From an uncultured Bacteroides sp. (GTDB lineage: Bacteria > Bacteroidota > Bacteroidia > Bacteroidales > Bacteroidaceae), in the NCBI GenBank assembly GCA_945833835.1, contig CAMAFR010000019.1:1-41184 (forward strand): a stretch of DNA of 41,184 bases, given 5' to 3'. Made by a program: the position numbers and the translations under genes. Position 1 is the stretch's first letter. Each line of letters starts with the position of its first letter. This document shows, one piece after another, positions 18,193 through 29,816 of this stretch. Under the pieces are notes generated by a model. It was not told the origin of the DNA. It ran no database searches and saw only the letters and a list, made by a program, of their open reading frames with translations.

Positions 18193-19236
18193 TCAAGAGA
18201 ATTTTTCTCCGAATTTCATTTCTACATCGTTCACGAATTTGCGGATGGCGTTTTGGTCGTCTTTTTTGCAGACCAGCACTACGTCGTTGCGCATGGCCAC
18301 CAGATAGCCTTCCAACCCCTGTACCACCGCCAGTTTGCCTTCGGGCAGCGACACGATGGTGTCTTTGCAGTTGTAGAGCAGTGCGTTGTCGTTCACAGCC
18401 ACATTGCGGGCCTTGTCTTTGGGCAGCGCCTCATACAACGACTCCCATGTACCGAGATCCGCCCAGCCGAAATCGCAGAGCTGCACGTACACATTGTCGG
18501 CCTTTTCCATGATGCTGTAATCGATGGAGATGTTGGGGCAGGAGGTGAAATCGGGAACGTCACAATCCACCCGCGGACATATCTCGGCCATATATTCGTG
18601 GAAGGCCTTTTTGATGGTGTGCAGGTTCCAGATGAAGATACCCGAGTTCCAGAAGAACTCATCGCTCTGGATGAAGATTTCTGCAAATTCCCTTGCCGGC
18701 TTTTCGATGAAGGTCTTGACCTTGAAGAATCCCTCTTTCTCCTCGTCATCTATCTGGATATAGCCATAGCCTGTCTCCGGACGGCTGGGCTTGATGCCGA
18801 TGGTCAGCAGCTTGTCGTTGCGTTCGGCAAACCCCAGTCCTTTGAGGATGGCTTCCTTGAATTCCTCCGTTTTCAGTATCAGGTGGTCGCAGGGGGCTAC
18901 CACTACTGTCGCATGGGGGTTGACCTGCTCGATGACGTGCGAGGCATAGGCGATGGAAGGAGCCGTATTGCGCCGTTCTTCTTCCGCGATGATATGTGCG
19001 TCGTCCACTTCGGGCAACATGTCCCGTACCAGTTCCTTATAGTCCGTATGCGTGGTAATGTAGATGTTTTCCAACGGCACTATCTGCCGATACCTTTCGA
19101 AGGTCTGCTGCAAAAGGGTCTGTCCGGTCCCGAAAAAATCAAGGAACTGTTTCGGCAATGTTTTACGACTATATGGCCAGAACCGGCGGCCTGCGCCTCC
19201 GGCCATGATAATACAATAATAGTTACAATAGTGCAT
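18193..19236 (-). CDS. manC: Mannose-1-phosphate guanylyltransferase
   Basis: Makes GDP-mannose from mannose-1-phosphate and GTP for cell-surface polysaccharides and GDP-fucose. It is the short form (347 residues from the chosen ATG) with the nucleotidyltransferase domain and no fused isomerase domain. The signature near the N-terminus is IIMAGGAGRRFWPYSRKTLPKQF. VVVAPCDHLI, TGYGYIQID and FIEKPAREFAE complete the family pattern. I prefer the start MHYCNYYCIIMAGG (19236) to an ATG 12 bases upstream because it gives the usual short N-terminus. A weak -7-like TATCTTAG lies on the minus strand at 19261-19268. The 169-bp spacer up to the glutaminyl cyclase gene holds nothing else clear. Confidence 0.9.
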   Translation of the reverse strand: MHYCNYYCIIMAGGAGRRFWPYSRKTLPKQFLDFFGTGQTLLQQTFERYRQIVPLENIYITTHTDYKELVRDMLPEVDDAHIIAEEERRNTAPSIAYASHVIEQVNPHATVVVAPCDHLILKTEEFKEAILKGLGFAERNDKLLTIGIKPSRPETGYGYIQIDDEEKEGFFKVKTFIEKPAREFAEIFIQSDEFFWNSGIFIWNLHTIKKAFHEYMAEICPRVDCDVPDFTSCPNISIDYSIMEKADNVYVQLCDFGWADLGTWESLYEALPKDKARNVAVNDNALLYNCKDTIVSLPEGKLAVVQGLEGYLVAMRNDVVLVCKKDDQNAIRKFVNDVEMKFGEKFS

Positions 19237-19405
19237 AACAAGAATCATTAAAGTTCTATGCTAAGATAGCCTTAATTTTGCAAGTAAGCACAGAAAACAC
19301 CGCTAATTTTAGGTCGTTTGCCCTTGATTTTTGGTTTTTTTGCGGAAAAGAAGAAACCTTTGGAAAAAGGATGCCTTTTCTATGCGAAAACGGGACCGGT
19401 GGGGG

Positions 19406-20419
19406 TCATTGTTCGTTATAGATGACTTCGAGCAGGGTCTGGCCCACGGCCTGTAGGGTGGCTTTGTCGATATGCTCCATATTGTCGTCCAGGGTGTGCC
19501 AGGTCGGGTTGAAGCCGGTGTCCGAGTGTGGGTCATAGTCGATGATGTCTACGCAGGGAATCTGGCGGAAACGGTTGACGAAGACATGATCATCGGTCAC
19601 TTCGCCGCCCTCTTGCGCAATGAAATAGCGGCTGTATCCTAACCGCTCGGCCGCTTTCCATATTTTTTTCATGGCTTTGCCGGCCGTGCGGGACGAGTAG
19701 CCCTCGTAGAAGAAAGTGGCGTTCTTGCCGCCCACCATGTCGAGCAGGATGCCGAAGCGCGCCTTGTAGTTGGCGGTGTGTGGGATGCGTCCCCAGTATT
19801 GCGAGCCGAGGCACCAGTATTCGGCGCGGTGCAGGCCGTCGAAGAAGTCGGGGGCTCCATAGTCTTCTGCATCGAAGAAGACCAGGTCGATGCCCAGGGT
19901 GGCCGATTGACGTTGCAGTTGCCGGGCGATTTCCAGCAGCACGCCTACGCCGCTGGCTCCGTCATTGGCTCCGTCGATGGCCGTATGCCGGTGCTGTTCC
20001 TTATCCTGGTCGGCATACGGGCGGCTGTCCCAATGGGAGCAGAGCAGGATGCGTTTGGTGGCTTCCGGACGGTAGACGCCAATCAGGTTACGTGCGTGCA
20101 GCAGGGTGCCGTCGTAGGCGGTCAGTTCGGCCGTTTGGCTGTAGACCTCCGCGCCGAAACGTTTCAGTTGGGCGGCCAGATAGTCGCCACAGTCGCAGTG
20201 TGCCCGGCTGTTGGGGACGCGCGGCCCGAAAGCCACTTGCCGCTCGATGTAGGCATAGGCGCTGTCGGCGTTGAAGGTGGGTACTTCCACCTTGACTTTT
20301 TCTTCCACACCGGTAGTCGGCTCTTGGAGGCGGTTCTTGCTGTTGCCGCACGACAGGAAGGCCGTGCCGGTCAGCAGCAGGATGAGGAACAGGAGTTGTC
20401 TGTACGATTTCATATTCAT
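19406..20419 (-). CDS. Type II glutaminyl cyclase, M28-family lipoprotein
   Basis: A 337-residue predicted lipoprotein; the signal peptide ends in LSC with Cys24. The catalytic domain has the M28/glutaminyl cyclase pattern: CSHWDSRPYADQD (His129, Asp131), AIDGANDGASGVGVLLE (Asp153), VFFDAEDYG (Glu185, Asp186), LLDMVGGKNA, and near the C-terminus NPTWHTLDDN with the last metal histidine. This order fits the zinc-dependent glutaminyl cyclases of Porphyromonas and relatives, which convert N-terminal glutamine of exported proteins to pyroglutamate. It starts 27 bases after the upstream hydrolase/dipeptidase gene, so they form an operon. An M28 aminopeptidase is the alternative. A second ATG two codons in is possible. 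Confidence 0.82.
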   Translation of the reverse strand: MNMKSYRQLLFLILLLTGTAFLSCGNSKNRLQEPTTGVEEKVKVEVPTFNADSAYAYIERQVAFGPRVPNSRAHCDCGDYLAAQLKRFGAEVYSQTAELTAYDGTLLHARNLIGVYRPEATKRILLCSHWDSRPYADQDKEQHRHTAIDGANDGASGVGVLLEIARQLQRQSATLGIDLVFFDAEDYGAPDFFDGLHRAEYWCLGSQYWGRIPHTANYKARFGILLDMVGGKNATFFYEGYSSRTAGKAMKKIWKAAERLGYSRYFIAQEGGEVTDDHVFVNRFRQIPCVDIIDYDPHSDTGFNPTWHTLDDNMEHIDKATLQAVGQTLLEVIYNEQ

Positions 20420-20446
20420 AGTGCTGTATTTTTTTTAGTGGGATAG

Positions 20447-22204
20447 TCATACGGATTGGATGCGCTCCATGAGCCGCAGGAAGTTGCCTCCCCAGATGAG
20501 CCGGATGTCTTCTTCGCTGTAACGTTCGTACAGCAGGCGGCGCGTCAGGTTGATGAGTTCGGACGAGTCATTGCAGCCGATGATACCTCCGTCGCCGTCA
20601 AAGTCGGTGCCGATGCCCACATGTTCGATGCCTATCAGGTTGACTATATGGTGCAGGTGCTCGATGGCGTCAAAGAGGGTGGCTGGCTCGTCCTGGCGCA
20701 AGAAACCGCCGTACAGGCAGAGCTGCACCACTCCGTCTTTGCGTGCGATGGCAAGCAGCTGCTCGTCGGTCAGGTTGCGCGGATGGTCGCAGAGGGCACG
20801 GCAGGACGAATGGGAGCAGACCACAGGGACGGAACTGATGTCGAGGGTGTCATAGAACGAACGCTCGCCTGCGTGCGAGAGGTCGACCATCATGCCTACA
20901 CGGTTCATTTCCCGGATGACCTGCTCGCCGAACGGGCTCACACCGAGGCACTCGTCATTGTGGCGTGCCGAGCCGCAGATGTCGTTGTTCCCGTTGTGGC
21001 AGAGGGTCATGTAAACGACTCCCCGCCGGCGGAACCGCTCTACGTTGCGGAGGTCTTTCCCGATGGCATATCCGTTTTCGATGCCCAGCATGATGGCTTT
21101 TTTGCCGGCTTGTTTCAGCCGGTACAGGTCGGCCGGCGTGTAGGCGATGTCCACAGCCGTACAGTTGGCGGCCACCAGCTGCTCTATTTCATTCAGCAGG
21201 CGGTCGGCCTTGGCCGTAGCGGCGAGTAGGGCTTCGTCGGTCCGTTCCTGCTGTTCCAGGTAGGCCACCATGATGGTGGCGTCCTGGTGGCCTTCGGTCA
21301 TCTTGTGCAGGTCCACTTTGATTTTGGGGTCACGGGTGGCGAAGTCGATGCCCTGTCCGAAGAACATGGGGGTGTCGCAGTGCGAGTCGAGGGTGAGTAT
21401 CCGCTGGTGCAGCTGCTTAGCGGCACGGAACGAGCGGGCTTCTTCTGCGAGCCACTTGAACAGGGGCATCATGTAGTCATCCTGGTTCAGGATGAAACAT
21501 TCGGGATGCCACTGCACGCCGATGGCCGGTTTGCAGGCTGTGCTTTCGATGGCCTCCACTACCCCGTCGGCCGCTTGTGCCACGATGCGGAAACCGGGCG
21601 CGGGCTGGCGTACGGCCTGATGGTGGAACGAGTTGACGGCCAGTGAGGTGGTGCCTATGATGCCGGCCAGCCGGCTGTCGGGCGCTATGGTGACGGTGTG
21701 CGAGGCATAGGGCCGCTCCAGCTCCTGGCTGTGTTTGAGTAACTGTCCTTCCTGTTGGGTGTAGATATCCTGGTAGAGGGTGCCGCCCAGTGCCGCATTC
21801 ATGAGCTGCACGCCCCGGCAGATGCCCAGCATGGGGAGTTGGCGGTTGGCGGCCAGCCGCACCAACAGCAGTTCCTGGCGGTCGCGGTGGGGATTGATGC
21901 CGTGCAGGTCGCGTATCGGCTCTTCGCCAAGAAACAGGGGGTTGATGTCCGCCCCGCCCGAGAACAGGATGCCGTCCAGTCGGTCGAGCAGTGCCGGCAG
22001 CAGCCGGTCGTCGTCGAAAGGAGGGATGATGAATGGGATGGCCCCTGCCTGCAGCACGGAGGCATAGTAGCCTTCGCCCAGGGTCAGGTTGCCGTCGGCA
22101 TAGTTGCCGGTGATGCCGATGACCGGTGCGTCGGGATGGTTGGGGAAACGCCGGTGCAGTTGCCGGTAATCGGTGTCTATATCGTAGGAATGGATTGTCT
22201 TCAT
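20447..22204 (-). CDS. Fusion of class I glutamine amidotransferase-like (C26) hydrolase and M19 dipeptidase
   Basis: A 585-residue protein with two complete enzymes. Residues 1-255 are a gamma-glutamyl hydrolase (peptidase C26/PuuD-like) domain: GGADINP, the nucleophile in LGICRGVQLM (Cys129), and GVQWHPE with His233 and Glu235. Residues 265-585 are a renal-dipeptidase (M19) domain with its two-zinc site: DSHCDTP (His275, Asp277), GIENG (Glu376), DLSHAG (His444), CSHSS (His465) and GTDFDG (Asp534). No signal peptide is evident, so it is probably cytoplasmic. A natural reading is stepwise breakdown of gamma-glutamyl peptides, the N-terminal domain removing glutamate and the M19 domain splitting the remaining dipeptide; the substrate is inferred. 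It shares an operon with the glutaminyl cyclase. Confidence 0.9.
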   Translation of the reverse strand: MKTIHSYDIDTDYRQLHRRFPNHPDAPVIGITGNYADGNLTLGEGYYASVLQAGAIPFIIPPFDDDRLLPALLDRLDGILFSGGADINPLFLGEEPIRDLHGINPHRDRQELLLVRLAANRQLPMLGICRGVQLMNAALGGTLYQDIYTQQEGQLLKHSQELERPYASHTVTIAPDSRLAGIIGTTSLAVNSFHHQAVRQPAPGFRIVAQAADGVVEAIESTACKPAIGVQWHPECFILNQDDYMMPLFKWLAEEARSFRAAKQLHQRILTLDSHCDTPMFFGQGIDFATRDPKIKVDLHKMTEGHQDATIMVAYLEQQERTDEALLAATAKADRLLNEIEQLVAANCTAVDIAYTPADLYRLKQAGKKAIMLGIENGYAIGKDLRNVERFRRRGVVYMTLCHNGNNDICGSARHNDECLGVSPFGEQVIREMNRVGMMVDLSHAGERSFYDTLDISSVPVVCSHSSCRALCDHPRNLTDEQLLAIARKDGVVQLCLYGGFLRQDEPATLFDAIEHLHHIVNLIGIEHVGIGTDFDGDGGIIGCNDSSELINLTRRLLYERYSEEDIRLIWGGNFLRLMERIQSV

Positions 22205-22251
22205 GCTCCGTTGTCTTGAAAGGATAAGTTAATCTTTTGCAGAAACCGCGG

Positions 22252-22259
22252 CAAATATA
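22252..22259 (-). promoter_or_regulatory. Possible -7 box for the hydrolase/dipeptidase operon
   Basis: On the minus strand TATATTTG, 47 bases before the start codon, fits TAnnTTTG. I found no good -33 element. The 102-bp divergent spacer to ptb contains no clear plus-strand promoter; CATATTTG at 22283-22290 is a near match in the right place but also lacks a -33 box. Confidence 0.45.
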
Positions 22260-22306
22260 GAGATAAATCCAGAACTTTTTTTCATATTTGCTAAAAATCT
22301 CATGGT

Positions 22307-23227
22307 ATGGAACTTATCCGTTCATTCACTCAATTGGTACAGGCGTTGCAGAGGCGCGGTGTCCGCCGTAGGGTGGCCGTGGTATGCCCTAATGATGCCC
22401 ATACGGAGTATGTGGTTCAGCGCAGTCTGCGTGAAGGGACCGCCCGGTTCCTGTTGGTGACCGATGCGGCCCACCGGGAGCCGTCTGTGCGGCTGCGTGC
22501 CGCCGCTCCCGATGGAGTCCAGGTCTATGAAACGTCCACGCCCGAAGAGGCGGCGGTAAGGGCCGTTGCACTGGTACGTGCCGGCGAGGCGGATGTGCTG
22601 ATGAAAGGGCTGATCAATACCGACAGCCTGCTGCGGGCGGTCCTGAACAAGGAAGAGGGGCTTTTGCCCCCGGGCGGCGTGTTGAGCCATCTGGCTGTGA
22701 TGCAGCTGCCGGTCTATCCTAAATTGTTGTTCTGTTCGGATGTGGCCGTCATTCCGCGTCCCACGCTGGCGCAGTTCCGGGCGGTTGTCGGGGCGGATGT
22801 GTCGGTATGCCGTCGGTTGGGAGTCGGCTGTCCTCGTGTGGCGTTGGTCCATTGTTCCGAGAAGGTGAGCGACAAGTTTCCCCATACGTTGGATTATGTC
22901 CGGCTGAAGGAGGACGCGGCGCAGGGCCGGTTCGGCGAGGTGTATATGGACGGGCCGATGGATGCCAAGACGGCTTGTGATGCCCATAGCGGTGAGGTGA
23001 AGGGCCTGTGTTCGCCCGTGGTGGGGAATGCCGATTTGCTGGTGTTTCCCAACATCGAGGCCGGCAATGTCTTCTACAAGGCGTTGACGCTGTTTGGCGG
23101 TGCCGATACGGCCTGTATGCTGACGGGTACCACCGCACCGGTGGTGGTGCCTTCGCGGGCCGACTCGGGCGATTCCAAATATTACAGTCTGGCGTTGGCC
23201 TGCTATGTGAAGGAAGGAGGGGGATAG
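22307..23227 (+). CDS. ptb: Phosphate butyryltransferase (phosphate acyltransferase family)
   Basis: Exchanges CoA for phosphate on butyryl-CoA or branched-chain acyl-CoA, giving the acyl phosphate for butyrate kinase. The 306-residue length fits the family. The C-terminal half has the family pattern DGPMDAKTACD, KGLCSPVVGNADLLVFPNIEAGNVFYKAL and APVVVPSRADSGDSKYYSLALA. It begins MELIRSFTQLVQALQRRG. The kinase gene follows after three bases, the usual ptb-buk pairing. Chain-length preference cannot be read from sequence; in Bacteroidetes isobutyrate and isovalerate are plausible products. There is no acyl-CoA-forming enzyme next to it. Confidence 0.9.
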   Translation: MELIRSFTQLVQALQRRGVRRRVAVVCPNDAHTEYVVQRSLREGTARFLLVTDAAHREPSVRLRAAAPDGVQVYETSTPEEAAVRAVALVRAGEADVLMKGLINTDSLLRAVLNKEEGLLPPGGVLSHLAVMQLPVYPKLLFCSDVAVIPRPTLAQFRAVVGADVSVCRRLGVGCPRVALVHCSEKVSDKFPHTLDYVRLKEDAAQGRFGEVYMDGPMDAKTACDAHSGEVKGLCSPVVGNADLLVFPNIEAGNVFYKALTLFGGADTACMLTGTTAPVVVPSRADSGDSKYYSLALACYVKEGGG

Positions 23228-23230
23228 GCG

Positions 23231-24301
23231 ATGGACGAGCGGATATTGGTCATCAATCCCGGTTCCACGTCCACCAAGCTGGCCGTCTATGAGGAGGAGC
23301 GGCAGGTGTGGCGCGAGAGCCTGTATCATCCGGCCGGCGAGCTGTCGGCTTTTCACCGGATACAGGAGCAGTATGATTACCGTTGCCGCCATGTGCGCGG
23401 TGCCTTGCAGCGGGCGGGCATCGCCTTGTGTTTCGATGCGGTGGTGGCCAGGGGCGGACTGACCCATCCCATACCTGGCGGGGTGTATCGTGTCAATGAG
23501 CGGGTGAAGCGGGATTTGTGGAACGCCACGATGGAACATGCGGCCAATCTGGCGGTCTGGATAGCCGATGAGCTGGCTGCCGAGGCGGACTGCCCGGCTT
23601 TCTTTGCCGATCCGGCCGTGACGGACGAGTTGCGCGAGGAGGCGCGGCTGACGGGGCTGCCCGAGCTGTCGCGTGTGTCGGTGTTTCATGCCCTGAACAG
23701 TAGGGCCGTGTCCCGCCGCTATGCGGCCCGCATCGGTCGTAGGTACGAAGACCTGCGGTTGGTGGTGGTTCATCTGGGCGGCGGTATCTCGGTCAGTGCG
23801 CATTGTTGCGGGCAGGTGGTGGATGTGAACAACGCCTTGGACGGGGAGGGGCCTTTCAGCCCCGAACGGGCGGGGACATTGCCGGCAGGACAGCTGGTGG
23901 ACTTGTGCTTCAGCGGGAAATATACGCGGCAGGAATTGCGACGGATGCTGTGTGGCCGTGGCGGACTGGTGGCACACCTCGGCACGACGGATGTGCCGAC
24001 CATCGTGCGGTGGGCGAGTGCCGGAGACAAGAAGCACCGGCGGGTGCTCGATGCCATGCTGTATGCCGTTGCCAAGCAGGTGGGGGCCATGCATGTGGCC
24101 TTGTACGGACAGACCGATGCCATTCTGGTGACGGGGGGCATGGCCCATAGCGACTATTGCACCGGCCGGCTGAGCGAGTGGTTGAGGCATGTGGCTCCTG
24201 TCGTGGTGTGGCCTGGCGAGGATGAAATGGGGGCATTGGCCATGAATGCTTTGGGAGCCTTGCGGGGCGAGCTGCCCGTGCGGGACTACGAAGGGGTATG
24301 A
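23231..24301 (+). CDS. buk: Butyrate kinase
   Basis: Makes ATP from butyryl phosphate, or a branched-chain analogue, and ADP. The 356-residue protein belongs to the acetate kinase/ASKHA fold: LVINPGSTSTKLAVYEEE (phosphate-1 loop, residues 6-23), HLGGGISVSAH in the middle, and VDVNNALDGEGPFSPERAGTLP, which is characteristic of butyrate rather than acetate kinases. VTGGMAHS near the C-terminus is the adenosine-binding segment. The start codon is three bases after the ptb stop, so translation is probably coupled. A palindromic repeat follows its stop codon. Confidence 0.93.
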   Translation: MDERILVINPGSTSTKLAVYEEERQVWRESLYHPAGELSAFHRIQEQYDYRCRHVRGALQRAGIALCFDAVVARGGLTHPIPGGVYRVNERVKRDLWNATMEHAANLAVWIADELAAEADCPAFFADPAVTDELREEARLTGLPELSRVSVFHALNSRAVSRRYAARIGRRYEDLRLVVVHLGGGISVSAHCCGQVVDVNNALDGEGPFSPERAGTLPAGQLVDLCFSGKYTRQELRRMLCGRGGLVAHLGTTDVPTIVRWASAGDKKHRRVLDAMLYAVAKQVGAMHVALYGQTDAILVTGGMAHSDYCTGRLSEWLRHVAPVVVWPGEDEMGALAMNALGALRGELPVRDYEGV

Positions 24302-24322
24302 CGGCTCCCCCCCTGATAAAAG

Positions 24323-24360
24323 TTTGAACGGTGTTCGAACACCGTTCAAACACCGTTCAA
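24323..24360. repeat. Perfect 28-bp palindrome with a third tandem half-site
   Basis: Bases 24323-24350 are a perfect palindrome whose arms are TTTGAACGGTGTTC. The 11-mer ACACCGTTCAA occurs directly repeated without a gap at 24339-24349 and 24350-24360, and inverted at 24324-24334. It occupies most of the 61-bp space between the convergent buk and GH92 genes. As RNA it forms a 12-bp hairpin with a 4-base loop but no T tract. It may act as a two-way terminator, or belong to an interspersed repeat family with the array at 36451-36520. Confidence 0.85.
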
Positions 24361-24362
24361 GT

Positions 24363-26636
24363 TCATTGTAGGACACCGGCCGAGAAAGGAGGTGTCTGCG
24401 TGCCCCATTCCTTGTTGGCTTTCGGTCCCATTTCCAGTTCCAACAGGCCGCCTTCCGCCAAATCTTCGTGGCTGAACCAAGGCTGGTTCCACTCGACACC
24501 GTTCAGCTTAGCGCTTTGGATGTACTTGTTCTCCTCCGAAGCGTGGTGCGCCCGTATCTCGAAGGTCTTGCCGTTGCCCAGCTCCACTTGTACGTTGGTG
24601 AATACCGGGCTGCCGATGTTGTAGGTAGGCGAACCGGGAGTGACCGGATAGAAGCCCATCTGGCTGAACACCACGAAAGAAGACATTCCGCCGCCGTCCT
24701 CATCGCCCGGAACCCCCATCAGGTCATTGCGGAACCATTGTTTCAGCAGGGTGCGGATGCGCTTTTGGGTCATCCAGGGCTGTCCGGCATAATTATAGAG
24801 ATACGGCACGTGGAGGCTCGGCTCGTTGGCCATGGAGTACATGCCCACGTTTCCGGTATGGTCGGGCAGGAAGCTGTAGAACTGCCACTTCGACATTCCC
24901 AGCGGGGTATTGAACATCGAGTCGAGGGCCGCCGTGAAGTGCTCGTTGCCCCCCATGAGGTGAATCAGGTCCCCGATGTTGTGCTGCACGTCCCACCGGT
25001 ACACATACCCATTGTTCTCGTCGTAATAGTCGCGTGCGCCCAGACCGCCGTCGTAGCGGTAGTCGAGCGGACGGATGAACTGCCCGTCTTTGTCTTTCGG
25101 ATGGAAGAAGCGGGTGTCGGGGTTATACAGGTGGCGGTAGTTGTACGAGCAGCGCAGGTAGTGGGCCGCCTCTTCGGTCTTTCCCAGTTCTTGTGCTATC
25201 TGCGACAGGCACCACTGGTCGTAGGCGGTTCCCAGCGTGACGGCTACCGGCTGACGCTTCTCCCAGATGGACACGTGGGGCACCGTCTCTTTCTCGCCCG
25301 GGCGCAAGGCCGGGATGTAGCCGTGGTCTTTGTAGAAGGCGTCGAGCCAGCCTGCCGGAGCGGCCGACCAGGGGATCAGCGTCTTTTCTTCCATCCCCTT
25401 CTTGCAGGCTTCGTAGGCTTTCTCCAGCTCGAAACCGCGTGCCCCCTTTCGGTACGCGTCGATGACGGTGGCCACGGCATGGTTCGAGTTCATGCGGCGG
25501 GTGTCACCCGTCACCTCGGGGAAAGTGGGCATCCACTGGTTACCCATCTGATCGGCCATGAGGAGGAAGGAGTGGATGATGTCGTTCTCTTTCTGGTTGT
25601 CCACCAGAAGGCGCAACGGGTGGGCGGCCCGGTAGGTGTCCCAAATCCAGTCGTCGGTGTAGAAGGGGCGGCCTCCGTCTTCATGTACCTGTCCGTCGAA
25701 GGCACTGTAATAACGTCCGTCCTCACTCAGGCAGATCGGACGCTCGTAGCAACGGTAGAAAGAGGTGTAGAAGACGGCCTTGTCGGCCTCTGTGCCGCCC
25801 TGCACGCGGATTTTGCCCAACGCCTCGTTCCAGGCGTTGCGTCCGTTCTGTGCCACGGTACAGACATCGTAGGAGGCAATCTCCCGCTGCAGGTTCTTCT
25901 TGGCCTGTTCGGTGCTGATGAGCGAGACCCCGTAGCGCACCCCTACCTGTGGCAGCCCTTCGCCGTAGGCCAAGGCTATCGCCACGTTCTGCCCCTCGAC
26001 GGTCGGTCGTTCTTCTGTGCCTTGGGCGGTCACGGCCAGGATTTTCACTGGCTGGCGGTCGGTCTCGGCATAGAGATAGACTTTGGTGGTGCGGTCAATG
26101 TACTGGTAGCCGCTGACGGTGTTGCCGGCCGCTTCCAGCTTGCCGTTGCGGGTGTTGAAGATGAGGTAGGCCGGTGCCTGCCGTTCGAACTGCAGGGCAT
26201 AGACGGCACTTTGGTGCGAGGGGGCGTAGTCGACGTTGATTTCGGCATTGTCCAAATACACCTGGTAGCGGTAGGGGCACAGCTGCTCCCGGTCATAGCT
26301 GAACGGCACGACTGGTTGCAGTCCTGCCTCGTCGCCCTGGTAGGGGGAGAGGTTGAAGGCCGAACGCTCGCGGTGGTTGGTCACGATAATCGGCAGGCCG
26401 TTCAGGCGGTCGCCTGTAAAGTCGGCACGTTCCGGATAGACGCGCAGCAGGCTGTTGGGCAGTTGTACGGTGGGGAACGTGGGTACCAGCAGGTGGCTGA
26501 TGTTGCCCATGTAGGGGTTCACATAGTCCACCGGTTCTTTGGCGGAGGGCTTCCCTGCCCCGGCATCTCCCGTACAGGAGGTGCCGAGCAAGAGGGTAGC
26601 CAACAAAGCCATTACAGTTGTCAGTTGTCGTTTCAT
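24363..26636 (-). CDS. GH92 alpha-1,2-mannosidase-type lipoprotein
   Basis: A 757-residue exo-mannosidase of family GH92, a calcium-dependent inverting enzyme that trims alpha-linked mannose from glycans. The signal peptide ends in LGTSC (Cys21), so it is a lipoprotein. The N-terminal beta-sandwich begins VDYVNPYMG, the family's usual opening. The C-terminal catalytic region has YTDDWIWDTYRAAHPL, NSNHAVATVIDAY, PGDEDGGGMSSFVVFSQMGFYPVTPGSPTYNIGSP. In well-studied members the acid/base and calcium residues lie in these stretches. Linkage specificity is not readable. It is 29 bases downstream of the GH2 gene and surely co-transcribed, with no SusC/SusD pair nearby. Confidence 0.93.
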   Translation of the reverse strand: MKRQLTTVMALLATLLLGTSCTGDAGAGKPSAKEPVDYVNPYMGNISHLLVPTFPTVQLPNSLLRVYPERADFTGDRLNGLPIIVTNHRERSAFNLSPYQGDEAGLQPVVPFSYDREQLCPYRYQVYLDNAEINVDYAPSHQSAVYALQFERQAPAYLIFNTRNGKLEAAGNTVSGYQYIDRTTKVYLYAETDRQPVKILAVTAQGTEERPTVEGQNVAIALAYGEGLPQVGVRYGVSLISTEQAKKNLQREIASYDVCTVAQNGRNAWNEALGKIRVQGGTEADKAVFYTSFYRCYERPICLSEDGRYYSAFDGQVHEDGGRPFYTDDWIWDTYRAAHPLRLLVDNQKENDIIHSFLLMADQMGNQWMPTFPEVTGDTRRMNSNHAVATVIDAYRKGARGFELEKAYEACKKGMEEKTLIPWSAAPAGWLDAFYKDHGYIPALRPGEKETVPHVSIWEKRQPVAVTLGTAYDQWCLSQIAQELGKTEEAAHYLRCSYNYRHLYNPDTRFFHPKDKDGQFIRPLDYRYDGGLGARDYYDENNGYVYRWDVQHNIGDLIHLMGGNEHFTAALDSMFNTPLGMSKWQFYSFLPDHTGNVGMYSMANEPSLHVPYLYNYAGQPWMTQKRIRTLLKQWFRNDLMGVPGDEDGGGMSSFVVFSQMGFYPVTPGSPTYNIGSPVFTNVQVELGNGKTFEIRAHHASEENKYIQSAKLNGVEWNQPWFSHEDLAEGGLLELEMGPKANKEWGTQTPPFSAGVLQ

Positions 26637-26665
26637 CTTTCTTTGTGGTTAGAATAATCCTTGTA

Positions 26666-29788
<3,123 letters not shown>

Positions 29789-29816
29789 TTAAGTGTCTTT
29801 TTTCCCGTCGCTTTGC

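Noticed and set aside
24468..26657. 729-codon open frame on + opposite the GH92 gene, and similar long frames at 22322-24499 (-), 26777-28387 (+) and 28406-29755 (+)
   Set aside because: They are antisense to well-supported genes with catalytic motifs. High GC at third positions removes stop codons from the opposite frame. Their translations show no domain pattern.
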